Positions 1-8,399 of a stretch of DNA of 64,000 bases are shown piece after piece. The position numbers and the translations under genes are program-made. The DNA is from Burkholderiales bacterium. Lineage in GTDB: Bacteria; Pseudomonadota; Gammaproteobacteria; Burkholderiales; Burkholderiaceae_F. The DNA is taken from NCBI GenBank assembly GCA_020355165.1, contig CP070661.1, forward strand, positions 3,102,601 to 3,166,600. The letters run 5' to 3'. Under the pieces are notes generated by a model. The model was not told the origin of the DNA, made no database searches, and was given only the letters and a program-made list of their open reading frames with translations. Within the stretch, counting starts at the first letter, position 1; each line of letters opens with the position of its first letter.

Positions 1-510
1 CGGGATGACGACCAGCAGCGGCACCACCGCCAGGTCCTGGAACAGCAGCACGCCGACCATGCGGCGGCCATGCTCGGCTTCCAGTTCCAGCCGGTCGGCC
101 AGCAGCTTCATCAGGATCGCCGTCGACGACATCGCCAGCGTCGCGCCGAGCAGGAATGCCGCCGACAGCGGCAGCGGCCGGAACCAGCCGATCACCCAGC
201 CGCCGGCCAGCACGGCCGCGATGGTCAGCATCACCTGCCCCATGCCGAGGCCGAACACCGCGCTGCGCATCGTCTTCAGTTTCGGCAGCGAGAACTCGAG
301 GCCGATCGAGAACATCAGGAACACCACCCCGAACTCGGCCAGATAGCGGGCTTCCTTGGTGTCCGGCACCAGCCCCAGCGCATTCGGGCCGATCAGGATG
401 CCGACCGCCAGGTAGCCGAGCATCGGCGGCAGATTCAGCAGCCGGAACGCGACCACGCCGAGCACGGCAGCGGCCAGCAGGAGCAGGGTCAGTTCGAGCG
501 CGGTGGGCAT
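1..510 (-). CDS. CPA2-family monovalent cation:proton antiporter, N-terminal part (cut by window edge)
   Basis: The first 170 residues of a membrane antiporter; the rest lies beyond base 1. It opens with MPTALELTLLLLAAAVLGVV and shows alternating hydrophobic segments. Family landmarks are GYLAVGILIGPNALGLV near residues 31-47, FSIGLEFS near 68-75, and AMSSTAILMKLLADR in the fifth or sixth helix. These are hallmarks of KefB/KefC-type K+/H+ or Na+/H+ exchangers in the inner membrane. The C-terminal TrkA-N regulatory domain cannot be seen, so KefB cannot be told from related exchangers. It is divergent from kdsD, the usual betaproteobacterial arrangement. The start is the ATG whose complement lies at 508-510. 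Confidence 0.85.
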   Translation of the reverse strand, partial: MPTALELTLLLLAAAVLGVVAFRLLNLPPMLGYLAVGILIGPNALGLVPDTKEARYLAEFGVVFLMFSIGLEFSLPKLKTMRSAVFGLGMGQVMLTIAAVLAGGWVIGWFRPLPLSAAFLLGATLAMSSTAILMKLLADRLELEAEHGRRMVGVLLFQDLAVVPLLVVIP

Positions 511-545
511 CGGATCGGCCGGATCGGCTAATACGAGCAAGAGCC

Positions 546-574
546 GTGCCAGGCAGCAGGTGCCAGAGTATCAT
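546..574 (+). promoter_or_regulatory. Putative sigma-70 promoter for the kdsD-lpt operon
   Basis: A GTGCCA hexamer (546-551; 4/6 match to TTGACA) is followed by a 17-bp spacer and TATCAT (569-574; 5/6 match to TATAAT). It lies in the divergent gap between the antiporter gene and kdsD, and predicts a transcript start about 50 bases before the kdsD ATG. The call rests on the sequence match only. Confidence 0.35.
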
Positions 575-631
575 CGACTCGAATTACCGCCCTTTCCGAC
601 GGCTTTCCGTCGTCCCCGCCGCATCCGCGAC

Positions 632-1627
632 ATGCCCGCTGCCGAGGCCCCCGCCCCGACCCCCGCCAATGCGCTGGAACTGGCGCGCACGGTGCTGCGG
701 ATCGAGGCGCAGGCGGTCTCCGCGCTGGTCGACCGCCTCGACGGCAGCTTCCTGCGCGCGGTCGAGTTGCTGCTGCAATGCCGCGGCCGGGTGGTGGTCA
801 GCGGCGTCGGCAAGAGCGGCCATGTCGGCCGCAAGATCGCCGCCACCATGGCCTCGACCGGCACGCCGGCGATGTTCGTCCACGCCGCCGAGGCGGCACA
901 CGGCGACCTGGGCATGGTCACCCGCAGCGACGTGCTGGTGGCGCTGTCCTATTCGGGCGAGACCAGCGAGCTGCTGACCATCGTGCCGACCCTGAAGCGG
1001 GAAGGCACGCCGCTGGTGGCGATCACCGGCGACGCCGGCTCGTCGCTGGCCCGGCACGCCGACGTGCATCTCGACGTGCACGTCGACAAGGAGGCCTGTC
1101 CGCTGAACCTGGCGCCGACCTCGTCGACCACCGCGATGCTGGCGCTCGGCGACGCGCTGGCGGTCGCCTGCCTCGACGCGCGCGGCTTCGGCCTGGCGGA
1201 TTTCGCCCGCTCGCACCCCGGCGGCGCGCTCGGCCGGCGGCTGCTGACCAAGGTCGAGGACGTGATGGCGACCGGCGAGGACATCCCGTCTGTGCCTGCC
1301 ACCGCCAGCGTGATGGAGGCGATCCGCGAGATCTCGCGCAAGCGGCTGGGCATGACCGCGGTGCTCGAGGCCGACGGCCGCGTGGCCGGGATCTTCACCG
1401 ACGGCGATCTGCGGCGGCTGCTCGAGCGCGGCACCAGCGTGCGCGACCTGCGCGTGGCCGAGGTGATGACCCGCAACCCGCTGACCATCGACCCCGGCGC
1501 GCTGGCGGCCGAGGCGGCGCAGCTGATCGAGTCGACCCGCAAGAACCAGTTGCTGGTCATCGACGAGGGCGGCCGGCTGGTCGGCGCCCTGCACGCGCAC
1601 GACCTGACCGCGGCAAGGGTGCTGTGA
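632..1627 (+). CDS. kdsD: D-arabinose 5-phosphate isomerase KdsD
   Basis: Interconverts ribulose 5-phosphate and arabinose 5-phosphate, the first step towards Kdo for lipopolysaccharide; cytosolic. The 331-residue protein has an N-terminal SIS sugar-isomerase domain, with SGVGKSGHVGRKIAATMAS near residues 57-75 and the AAHGDLGMV substrate loop. Two CBS domains follow in the C-terminal third (one begins at VEDVMATGEDIPSV, the second at VAEVMTRNPLTI). Length matches E. coli KdsD (328). The frame is open upstream to 503, but the ATG at 632 gives the family length and follows the predicted promoter. It is the first gene of the kds-lpt-rpoN cluster. Confidence 0.95.
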   Translation: MPAAEAPAPTPANALELARTVLRIEAQAVSALVDRLDGSFLRAVELLLQCRGRVVVSGVGKSGHVGRKIAATMASTGTPAMFVHAAEAAHGDLGMVTRSDVLVALSYSGETSELLTIVPTLKREGTPLVAITGDAGSSLARHADVHLDVHVDKEACPLNLAPTSSTTAMLALGDALAVACLDARGFGLADFARSHPGGALGRRLLTKVEDVMATGEDIPSVPATASVMEAIREISRKRLGMTAVLEADGRVAGIFTDGDLRRLLERGTSVRDLRVAEVMTRNPLTIDPGALAAEAAQLIESTRKNQLLVIDEGGRLVGALHAHDLTAARVL

Positions 1628-1628
1628 G

Positions 1629-1787
1629 ATGACCGCCGCCTGGCCGCTGCGCAGGTGTTCGGCGCCGCCGGCGGCGCCGGCCGGAGTGCGCGCCCGCACC
1701 GGCGCGGGCGCTGGCGCCGGACAGGCGGCCGTCGGCGGCTCCGGCCAAGCGGGAACGACCGCCGGCCGGGCGAAGGCGGCGCAATGA
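1629..1787 (+). CDS. Possible 52-aa coupled micro-ORF between kdsD and kdsC
   Basis: An ATG one base after the kdsD stop opens a 52-codon frame that ends in TGA overlapping the kdsC start as ATGA. The gap between the two genes is therefore completely bridged. The product is rich in Ala and Gly (it starts MTAAWPLRRCSAPPAAPAGV) and has no recognisable domain. A GC hairpin lies inside it (arms 1690-1697 and 1704-1711). Open frames of this size are common by chance at this GC content. It may serve only to couple ribosomes from kdsD to kdsC, or may mean nothing. Confidence 0.25.
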   Translation: MTAAWPLRRCSAPPAAPAGVRARTGAGAGAGQAAVGGSGQAGTTAGRAKAAQ

Positions 1788-2326
1788 CCCCCGAGCAGCG
1801 CGCGGCTGCCGTCCGCCTGCTGGTGCTCGACGTCGACGGCGTGCTCACCGACGGCCGTCTTTACTTCGGCGCCGACGGCGAGGCGCTGAAGGTCTTCGAC
1901 GTGCGCGACGGTCACGGCGTCAAGCTGCTGCGCGAAGCCGGTATCGAGGTGGCGATCCTCTCGGCGCGCCGCTCGCCGATCGTCGAGCGGCGAGCGCGCG
2001 AACTCGGCATCACGCAGGTCATCCAGGGAGCGGCCGACAAGGGCGCGGGCTTCGCCGAGCTGGCCAGCGCGATGGGAGTGGATCCCGTCCGCTGCGGCTA
2101 CATCGGCGACGACTGGCCCGACCTCGCTGCGCTGGCGCAGGCCGGCTTCGCCGCCACGGTGGCCGACGCGGCACCGGAGGTGCGGCGGATCGCCCACTGG
2201 ATCAGCGCCGCGCCCGGCGGCCGCGGCGCCGTGCGCGAGCTGGCCGAGTTCATCCTGCGCGCGCAGGGGCGCCTGGAGGCGCTGCCGCGCCCGGCCGGCA
2301 GCGCCGCGGGAGGCAGTAGTGCGTGA
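1784..2326 (+). CDS. kdsC: 3-deoxy-D-manno-octulosonate 8-phosphate phosphatase KdsC
   Basis: Removes the phosphate from Kdo-8-phosphate to give Kdo. The 180-residue HAD-superfamily (C-type, tetrameric) enzyme carries the catalytic DVDGVLTDG motif at residues 16-24, with Asp16 as nucleophile and Asp18 as general acid. The third HAD motif, GYIGDDWPDL, lies near residue 105. Size agrees with other KdsC proteins (about 180-190). The ATG at 1784 was chosen over an open frame reaching 1655 because the upstream extension is Arg/Gly-rich and unlike KdsC, and a GAAGG element precedes this ATG. The 3' end overlaps lptC by 8 bases, pointing to translational coupling. Confidence 0.95.
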   Translation: MTPEQRAAAVRLLVLDVDGVLTDGRLYFGADGEALKVFDVRDGHGVKLLREAGIEVAILSARRSPIVERRARELGITQVIQGAADKGAGFAELASAMGVDPVRCGYIGDDWPDLAALAQAGFAATVADAAPEVRRIAHWISAAPGGRGAVRELAEFILRAQGRLEALPRPAGSAAGGSSA

Positions 2327-2891
2327 CCGCCTGTCGACGCTGATCGCCGCCGTGCTGCTGGCGGTGGTCACGGTCACCAGCTACTGGTACTCGCGCGAGA
2401 TGCGTCGGCCGATCGTCCGCACGCAGCCGACGCCGGGCACGCCGGATTTCATCGTCGAGCACGTCGTGCTGACGCAGTTCGACGAGCACGGCCAGGCCCG
2501 CTACAAGCTGTTCGCGGAGGAACTCTCGTACTTCAAAGAGAACGACGACATCGACCTGAACAAGCCGCGGCTGGTCAGCCTGCTGCCCGACCAGCCCCAG
2601 CTGCAGGCATCGTCGGCCCGGGCGCGGGTGACCAATGCCGGCGAGCGGGTCCTGATGCAGGGCGACGTGCAGCTTCGACGCGCTGCGACGGCGGACCGGC
2701 CGGCGCTGAGCATCCGCACCGAGCGCATGGCGGCGATCCCGGACGAGGAGCGCTTCTCCTCGGACGTCCCGGTGCTGATCGAGCAGGGCGGCACCCGACT
2801 GGCCGGCTCGGCGATGGACTACGACAACCTGACGCGCGTGCTGACGGTCAGCGGCGGCCTGCGCGGCGAGATGGCGCCGCCGCGCCGCTGA
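2319..2891 (+). CDS. lptC: LPS export ABC transporter periplasmic protein LptC
   Basis: Inner-membrane-anchored bitopic protein that passes LPS from LptBFG to LptA. The 190-residue product has an N-terminal membrane anchor (TLIAAVLLAVVTVTSYWY, about residues 6-23), followed by an LptC-type periplasmic beta-jellyroll (DFIVEHVVLTQFDEHGQ, then LMQGDVQLRR). The start is GTG at 2319, preceded by GGGAGG at 2308-2313; it overlaps the end of kdsC. Position between kdsC and lptA confirms the assignment, since LptC sequences are poorly conserved. Confidence 0.92.
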   Translation: MRDRLSTLIAAVLLAVVTVTSYWYSREMRRPIVRTQPTPGTPDFIVEHVVLTQFDEHGQARYKLFAEELSYFKENDDIDLNKPRLVSLLPDQPQLQASSARARVTNAGERVLMQGDVQLRRAATADRPALSIRTERMAAIPDEERFSSDVPVLIEQGGTRLAGSAMDYDNLTRVLTVSGGLRGEMAPPRR

Positions 2892-2905
2892 AGAGAGGAA
2901 TCCGC

Positions 2906-3493
2906 ATGCGATTGCTGCTGTTGCTGATCGCTCTGGCCGCCTGCACGCTGCCGGCGCGGGCCGAGCGGGCCGACCGCGAGCAGCCGACGATCATCGAGGC
3001 CGACCGCGGCGTCTTCGACGAGCTGAAGCAGGTCAACGTGGTAAGCGGCCGGGCGACGTTGACCCGCGGCACACTGCGCATCACCGGCGAGCGGATGGAG
3101 CTGCGCACCGCGCCGGACGGCTACCGAAGCGCCGTCGTGACCGCGGCAGCCGGCGAGCTGGCAACGTTCCGCCAGCGGCGCGATCCGACCCGGCCCGGCG
3201 TCGAGGAGTACATCGAAGGCACGGCCGAGCGCATCGAGTGGGACGAGCGGTCCGAGTCGGTTCGCTTCGTCAACCGGGCGCAATGGCGCCGGCTGGAGAA
3301 CGGCGCGGTCCGTGACGAGATCAGCGGGCAGGTGATCTCCTACGACGCCGCCGCGTCCACCTACCGCATCGAGGGCGGCGATCAGGGCAGCGGCCGTGTG
3401 CGGGCGGTGATCGCGCCGCGCACCTCGGAGGCGACCAAGCCGGCACCGGCGCCGCTGCGGCCGGCTCCCGAGCTGCCGGCCGGAAGGAAGTGA
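2906..3493 (+). CDS. lptA: LPS transport periplasmic protein LptA
   Basis: Periplasmic bridge protein that carries LPS from LptC to LptD. It has a clear signal peptide ([19 protein letters not shown]) with predicted cleavage after ARA. The OstA/LptA-N domain follows, with the typical opening [19 protein letters not shown] and [15 protein letters not shown]; the remainder predicts beta-strands. A Pro/Ala-rich tail ends the 195-residue protein. AGAGGAA upstream of the ATG is a good ribosome binding site. It lies 14 bases after lptC. Confidence 0.93.
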   Translation: MRLLLLLIALAACTLPARAERADREQPTIIEADRGVFDELKQVNVVSGRATLTRGTLRITGERMELRTAPDGYRSAVVTAAAGELATFRQRRDPTRPGVEEYIEGTAERIEWDERSESVRFVNRAQWRRLENGAVRDEISGQVISYDAAASTYRIEGGDQGSGRVRAVIAPRTSEATKPAPAPLRPAPELPAGRK

Positions 3494-3554
3494 TGCAGCC
3501 GTCCCGCCGAAGCCCGACGGGCACCGCCGCCCGCGGTGCCGCAGCGGCAAGCCG

Positions 3555-4355
3555 ATGAACGCGGCCGGCGCCGCCGCCGTCGATGCCGGCCAGGTCAGCG
3601 GCGCCGCTGGCGACGCCAGCCAGCTGCGCGTCGAGCACCTGCACAAGCGCTACGGCGCCCGCGTGGTCGTCAAGGACGTCTCGCTGTCGGTCGAGGCCGG
3701 CGCGGTGGTCGGCCTGCTGGGTCCGAACGGTGCCGGCAAGACCACCTGCTTCTACATGGTGGTCGGGCTGGTGCCGATGGACGGCGGCGCGATCTTCCTC
3801 GACGGCGTGTCGATCGCCCACCTGCCGATCCACCGGCGCGCGCGGCTCGGCCTGTCCTACCTGCCGCAGGAGGCGTCGGTGTTCCGCCGCCTGACGGTCG
3901 AGGAGAACGTTCGCGCGGTGCTCGAACTGCAGCGCGCCGCCGACGGCGGGCCGCTGCCCGCAGCCGAGGTGGCCCGCCGTCTCGACGGCCTGCTGAACGA
4001 CCTGCAGATCAGCCACCTGCGCACCAACGGCGCGCTGTCGCTGTCCGGCGGCGAGCGACGGCGGGTCGAGATCGCGCGCGCGCTGGCCGCTGCGCCGCGC
4101 TTCATCCTGCTCGACGAACCGTTCGCCGGGGTCGACCCGATCGCGGTGATCGAGATCCAGCGAATCGTCCGCTTCCTCAAGGAGCGCGGCATCGGCGTGC
4201 TGATCACCGATCACAACGTGCGCGAGACGCTGGGCATCTGCGACCACGCCTACATCATCAACGAGGGGCAGGTGCTCGCCGCGGGAAGCCCGCGGGAGAT
4301 CGTCGAGAACGAATCGGTACGCCGGGTCTATCTCGGCGAGCACTTCCGGATGTAG
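3555..4355 (+). CDS. lptB: LPS export ABC transporter ATP-binding protein LptB
   Basis: Cytoplasmic ATPase that powers LPS extraction by LptFG. The complete ABC set is visible: Walker [10 protein letters not shown] (about residues 56-64), Q-loop in LPQEASVF, the LptB-type [17 protein letters not shown] signature, Walker [15 protein letters not shown], and the switch His in [11 protein letters not shown]. The 266-residue product has roughly 20 extra Ala/Gly-rich residues at the N-terminus compared with E. coli LptB (241), so an internal start is possible. lptF and lptG are not in this window, as is normal. The stop is 2 bases before rpoN. Confidence 0.95.
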   Translation: MNAAGAAAVDAGQVSGAAGDASQLRVEHLHKRYGARVVVKDVSLSVEAGAVVGLLGPNGAGKTTCFYMVVGLVPMDGGAIFLDGVSIAHLPIHRRARLGLSYLPQEASVFRRLTVEENVRAVLELQRAADGGPLPAAEVARRLDGLLNDLQISHLRTNGALSLSGGERRRVEIARALAAAPRFILLDEPFAGVDPIAVIEIQRIVRFLKERGIGVLITDHNVRETLGICDHAYIINEGQVLAAGSPREIVENESVRRVYLGEHFRM

Positions 4356-4357
4356 CG

Positions 4358-5830
4358 ATGGCGATCAAGCCCGGTCTTCAGCTCAAGCTCGGCCAGCAGC
4401 TGACGCTGACGCCGCAGCTGCAGCAGTCGATCCGCCTGCTGCAGCTGTCGTCGCTCGAGCTTGCCCAGGAGATCGAGCAGGCGCTGAACGACAACCCGCT
4501 GCTCGAATGCGACGACCCGCCGGTCGGCGCCGCGATGCGGATCGCCGCCGACGGCGCCATCCTGAGCGAGATGGCGCCGGCCGGGTCCGGTGCCGGCGCG
4601 GCCGCCGAGCAGGACGCAGGCGAAGGCGAGAACGACACCGCGGCCGGCATGTCGGGCCTCGACTGGGGGCGCGTGCGCAGCGAGCGCGACGAGGACGACG
4701 ATGCACCGGGCGCCTGGGCCGCCACCGCGACGTCTTTGCGCGATCACCTGAAGGGGCAACTGGCCACGACCTCCGCGTCGCCGCGCGATCGCGCACTGGT
4801 CGAGATGCTGATCGAGTCGCTCGACGAGCATGGCTATCTGGCCGCCTCGCTGGAGGAACTGCTGGCGATCTGCCCGACCGAGGCCGGCGTCGAGCTCGAA
4901 GACCTGGCCACGGCCCTGAAGCTTCTGCAAAGCTTTGATCCGCCGGGAGTCGGCGCGCGCAGTGCAGCCGAGTGCCTGGGCATCCAGCTCGATGCCTTCG
5001 CCGCGCGGGTCCCTGCCCCCTGCCCCAGCGAGGTCATTGCCCACGCCAAGACGATCGTCAGTGAACACTTGCACCTGCTCGCCGCCAGGGACCTGCAGAA
5101 GCTGGCGCGGACGCTGGAACTGACCGAGGAGCAGGTGCAGCAGGCGAGCGCCCTGATTCGTAGACTCAATCCGTATCCGGGCGTAGGCTTTACCGAGACG
5201 GCGATCGACTACGTCGTCCCGGACATCCTGATCAGGAAGCACCGGAACGGATGGGTCGCGCAGCTCAACCCGGACGTGATGCCCCGCCTGCGGCTGAACC
5301 TGGCTTACGCAGCCGTGGTCAGACAGGAAAGAAGCAAGGAAGGCTTTTCCCAGTGGTCTTCGCGCCTGCAGGAAGCGCGCTGGCTGATCCGCAACATCCA
5401 GCAGCGCTTCGAGACGATCCAGCGAGTGGCGCAGGCCATCGTCGATCGGCAGGCCGGCTTCTTCGCCCACGGCGCCATCGCCATGAGGCCGCTGGTGCTG
5501 CGGGAGATCGCCGAGACCCTCGAACTGCACGAGTCGACGATCTCGCGCGTCACCACCAACAAGTACATGTCGACGCCTTTCGGCGTCTTCGAGCTGAAGT
5601 ACTTCTTCGGCAGCCACGTGGCGACCGACACCGGCGGCGCGGCGTCCAGCACGGCGATCCGCGCCTTGATCAAGCAACTGATAGGAGACGAAGACCCGAG
5701 GGAACCGCTATCGGATAGCCGTATCGCGGAGCTTCTCGCCGGACAGGGTCTCGTGGTCGCGCGGCGCACGGTCGCCAAGTACCGCGAGGCGCTGAAGATC
5801 CCGGCGGTGGCACTGCGCAAGAGCCCGTGA
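4358..5830 (+). CDS. rpoN: RNA polymerase sigma-54 factor RpoN
   Basis: Directs RNA polymerase to -24/-12 promoters that need AAA+ activators. The 490-residue protein has the Gln/Leu-rich region I ([20 protein letters not shown], about residues 11-30), an acidic region II, the core-binding region, a helix-turn-helix segment ([20 protein letters not shown]) and the C-terminal RpoN box [10 protein letters not shown]. The ATG at 4358 begins the usual [13 protein letters not shown]. The frame is open far upstream, across lptB, but that part is antisense-like and unrelated. The lptB-rpoN-hpf-ptsN order is conserved in Proteobacteria. Confidence 0.97.
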   Translation: MAIKPGLQLKLGQQLTLTPQLQQSIRLLQLSSLELAQEIEQALNDNPLLECDDPPVGAAMRIAADGAILSEMAPAGSGAGAAAEQDAGEGENDTAAGMSGLDWGRVRSERDEDDDAPGAWAATATSLRDHLKGQLATTSASPRDRALVEMLIESLDEHGYLAASLEELLAICPTEAGVELEDLATALKLLQSFDPPGVGARSAAECLGIQLDAFAARVPAPCPSEVIAHAKTIVSEHLHLLAARDLQKLARTLELTEEQVQQASALIRRLNPYPGVGFTETAIDYVVPDILIRKHRNGWVAQLNPDVMPRLRLNLAYAAVVRQERSKEGFSQWSSRLQEARWLIRNIQQRFETIQRVAQAIVDRQAGFFAHGAIAMRPLVLREIAETLELHESTISRVTTNKYMSTPFGVFELKYFFGSHVATDTGGAASSTAIRALIKQLIGDEDPREPLSDSRIAELLAGQGLVVARRTVAKYREALKIPAVALRKSP

Positions 5831-5876
5831 GACCCCAGCCGCCGGCCGTGCCGGCGACCAACCACAGGAGTGCAGC

Positions 5877-6209
5877 ATGAACCTCATCATCCAGGGCCAC
5901 CACGTCGAAGTGACTCCGGCCATGCGCGACTACGTGCACGGCAAGCTCGAACGGATCCGCAGGCACTTCGATCACGTGATCGATGCGGATGTGGTGCTGG
6001 CGGTTGAGGACAAGCTCAGGCAGAAGGCCGAGATCACGCTGCGCGTGCGCGGCGGCAGCCTGCATGCCGAATCCATCGACGGCGACATGTACGCCGCGAT
6101 CGACCTGCTGATGGACAAGCTCGACCGGCAGGTGCTGCGCCACAAGGACCGGGTCAAGACGCACACGCGCGACCCGCTCAAGCACCAGCAGAGCCCGTCG
6201 CAGCAGTGA
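5877..6209 (+). CDS. hpf: Ribosome hibernation promoting factor HPF (short form)
   Basis: Binds the 30S decoding centre in stationary phase and promotes inactive ribosome dimers. The 110-residue S30AE-domain protein starts MNLIIQGHHVEVTPAMRDYV and has the conserved KLERIRRHFDHVIDADVVL and SIDGDMYAAIDLLMDKLDRQ segments. It lacks the long C-terminal dimerisation domain, so it is the short gammaproteobacterial/betaproteobacterial type. AGGAG precedes the ATG. Its place after rpoN is conserved, and the nitrogen-PTS genes follow. Confidence 0.95.
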   Translation: MNLIIQGHHVEVTPAMRDYVHGKLERIRRHFDHVIDADVVLAVEDKLRQKAEITLRVRGGSLHAESIDGDMYAAIDLLMDKLDRQVLRHKDRVKTHTRDPLKHQQSPSQQ

Positions 6210-6419
6210 GCGGGGCCGGGCGCCGCCGCGGCCCGCTTCGGCGGACCGCGCCGAGTAAGGGAAAGCGCGTAGCAGCCCGAGGGGGCCGAATCTGACCGCC
6301 TGCGCCGGGCGCCGACCAGCGGTGCCGGCACTGCCGGCCGCGTTGCCGCGGGACGACACGCACGGCGCGCAGTGCCGCGCGCCCGGCAGTTCGCCGACGG
6401 GCACCGCCGCGGCCGCCCC

Positions 6420-6425
6420 TATACT
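6420..6425 (+). promoter_or_regulatory. Putative -10 element for ptsN-hprK
   Basis: TATACT (5/6 match to TATAAT) sits in the 246-base gap between hpf and ptsN, 30 bases before the ptsN ATG. A GC-rich discriminator, GCGCCCC, follows. No convincing -35 hexamer is seen at 16-18 bases. The rest of the gap (6210-6419) is GC-rich with no ORF or T-run terminator that I can support. Confidence 0.3.
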
Positions 6426-6455
6426 GCGCCCCTTCGCGAAGTTGCCAGACCGCTC

Positions 6456-6926
6456 ATGAACCAGATCTCCCGCCTGTTGCCCGTGTCGAACGTGGTGCTC
6501 GACATGCAGGCTTCGAGCAAGAAGCGCGTCTTCGAGCAGGTTGGCCTGCTGTTCGAGAACCACCAGGGCATCGCCCGCGCGACCGTCTTCGACAGCCTGT
6601 TCGCACGGGAACGCCTGGGCTCGACCGGGCTCGGCCAGGGCGTGGCGATCCCGCACGGCCGCATCAAGGGGCTCAAGGAGGCGGTGGCCGCGTTCGTCCG
6701 GCTGGCCGAGCCGATTGCTTTCGACGCGCCGGACGGCCGACCGGTCGGCATCCTGGTGGTACTGCTGGTGCCCGAGCAGGCCACCCAGCAGCACCTGGAC
6801 ATCCTGTCGGAGCTGGCGCAGATGCTCTCCGACCGCGCGTTCCGCGAGAACCTGTTCGCCGCCACCGACCCCAGCGTCGCGCACACCCTGCTGGCGCAGT
6901 GGGAACCGATGCGCCCGGCAGCCTAG
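6456..6926 (+). CDS. ptsN: PTS IIA-like nitrogen regulatory protein PtsN (EIIA-Ntr)
   Basis: Phosphoacceptor of the nitrogen PTS, which regulates K+ uptake and other processes rather than transporting sugar. The 156-residue PTS EIIA type-2 domain contains the phosphorylation-site region GLGQGVAIPHGRIKG, where the His of the IPHG motif is the acceptor. The downstream VVLLVPEQATQQHLDILSEL stretch is typical of PtsN. The frame is open upstream to 6372, but the ATG at 6456 gives the family start MNQISRLLPVSNVVLD. hprK follows 32 bases later, as in most betaproteobacteria. Confidence 0.95.
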   Translation: MNQISRLLPVSNVVLDMQASSKKRVFEQVGLLFENHQGIARATVFDSLFARERLGSTGLGQGVAIPHGRIKGLKEAVAAFVRLAEPIAFDAPDGRPVGILVVLLVPEQATQQHLDILSELAQMLSDRAFRENLFAATDPSVAHTLLAQWEPMRPAA

Positions 6927-6958
6927 GCTGCTGCTGAGCCGCGCCCGCGGCTGCCCCG

Positions 6959-7888
6959 ATGCCGACGCTGCAGACGCTGTTCGACGACAACGAGCAGACG
7001 CTGAAGCTCGCCTGGGTCGCCGGCCGCAGCGGCGGCCTGCGCACGCTGATCGGCACGACCGGTGCCGAGGTGCAGGCTGCGGACATCGTCGGTCACCTTA
7101 ACCTGATCCACGCCGACCGGCTGCACGTGCTCGGCGCGCCGGAGGTCCGCTACATGGCGCGCATGGACAGCGGGCGGCGCGCGCACTACGCGCACGACCT
7201 GATCGCCGGCGGCGCCCTGGGGCTGATCGTTGCCGAGGACCTGCGGCTGCCCGATGACATGGCCACCGTCGCCGAACAGGTCGGCCTGGCGATCTTCTCG
7301 TCGCCGCTGGCGGCCGGGCTGGTGATCGACCGGCTGCGCGTGTACCTGAACAAGAAGCTCGCCGCGCACTGCACCATGCACGGCGTGTTCATGGACGTGC
7401 TGGGCATGGGAGTGCTGATCGCCGGCGAGTCCGGCGTCGGCAAGAGCGAACTCGGGCTGGAGCTGATCAGCCGCGGTCACGGGCTGGTGGCCGACGACGT
7501 GGTCGACTTCGCGCGCACCGATCCCGATTCGATCGAAGGACACTGCCCGCCGCTGCTGGCCAACCTGCTCGAGGTGCGCGGGCTCGGCCTGCTCGACATC
7601 AAGGCGATCTTCGGCGAGACCGCCGTGCGGCGGAAGATGAAGCTGCGGCTGATCGTCGAGCTGCGCCGTCAGGCCGCCGCCGCCCTGATGGAGCGGTTGC
7701 CGCTGGCCGGCACCAGCGAGGAGGTGCTCGGCCTGCCGGTGCACAAGGTGGTGATTCCGGTGGCAGCCGGCCGCAACCTGGCCGTTCTGCTCGAGGCGGC
7801 AGTGCGCAACACCATCCTCAAGCTTCGCGGCATAGACACGATGGCCGAGTTCATGCAACGGCAAAGGCAGGCCATCGACGGCGGATAA
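6959..7888 (+). CDS. hprK: HPr kinase/phosphorylase HprK
   Basis: Bifunctional enzyme that phosphorylates or dephosphorylates a seryl residue of HPr/NPr. The 309-residue protein has the HprK N-terminal domain, then the P-loop GESGVGKSELGLELI (about residues 159-173), and the HprK signature LEVRGLGLLDIKAIFGE with the following TAVRRKMKLRL segment. In betaproteobacteria it usually feeds an incomplete PTS used for regulation. It follows ptsN and precedes a PsiF-like gene. Confidence 0.96.
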   Translation: MPTLQTLFDDNEQTLKLAWVAGRSGGLRTLIGTTGAEVQAADIVGHLNLIHADRLHVLGAPEVRYMARMDSGRRAHYAHDLIAGGALGLIVAEDLRLPDDMATVAEQVGLAIFSSPLAAGLVIDRLRVYLNKKLAAHCTMHGVFMDVLGMGVLIAGESGVGKSELGLELISRGHGLVADDVVDFARTDPDSIEGHCPPLLANLLEVRGLGLLDIKAIFGETAVRRKMKLRLIVELRRQAAAALMERLPLAGTSEEVLGLPVHKVVIPVAAGRNLAVLLEAAVRNTILKLRGIDTMAEFMQRQRQAIDGG

Positions 7889-7991
7889 TTCCGTCGCCGC
7901 CGCCGGCCGGCGGCGCTCAAATGTCTCCCGGGACAGCCGCCACGGCGCAGCAGGGCCGGCGGCCTACCGCAACCAACCTGGGAGACACCTC

Positions 7992-8201
7992 ATGTACGTA
8001 AAGCTGTTGCTTGCCGCCGCGATGGCGCTGCCACTCGCCGCCCACGCCGCCGAGACGAAGAAACCGACTCCGCAGCAGGAGAAGATGTCAGCCTGCAGCA
8101 AGGAGGCGTCCGCCAGGAAGCTCAGTCGGGAGGAACGCAACAAGTTCATGTCCTCCTGCCTGTCCGGCAAGACCGCTGCCCCGGCCAAGCAGGACAAGTA
8201 G
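7992..8201 (+). CDS. PsiF-family small secreted protein
   Basis: A 69-residue product with a signal peptide (MYVKLLLAAAMALPLAAHAA) and one PsiF-type repeat: KMSACSKEASARKLSREERN followed by a KFMSSCLSGK tail. Two conserved Cys residues are about 25 apart. E. coli PsiF is phosphate-starvation-inducible and carries two such repeats; its function is unknown. GGGAGAC lies before the ATG, and a strong terminator follows at 8307, so it is probably a separate short transcription unit. Confidence 0.85.
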   Translation: MYVKLLLAAAMALPLAAHAAETKKPTPQQEKMSACSKEASARKLSREERNKFMSSCLSGKTAAPAKQDK

Positions 8202-8306
8202 CGCGGCGTCCCCCGGCAGGCGTCGGTCAGTCGCTGACATGGTGCCGTCGGGACCGGGTGCACCGCGCCGGCCGCCTCGCCGCGGCCGGCCGGGCCGAGT
8301 GCAGAG

Positions 8307-8330
8307 GGCGCGGCCATGCCGCGCCTTTTT
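8307..8330 (+). terminator. Rho-independent terminator after psiF-like gene
   Basis: A perfect 8-bp stem (GGCGCGGC at 8307-8314, GCCGCGCC at 8318-8325) with a 3-base CAT loop is followed by five T at 8326-8330. It separates the PsiF-like gene from rapZ. The remainder of the 8202-8399 gap shows no other feature. Confidence 0.8.
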
Positions 8331-8399
8331 GTTCTTTGCTCCGCGTGCGTGACAGAATGAGTTCGGTTCGGTTGCGCTTGCGCAGGAGATGCTCGCCCG

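Noticed and set aside
1690-1711. GC-rich hairpin between kdsD and kdsC as a terminator
   Set aside because: No T-run follows, and the genes are in one operon.
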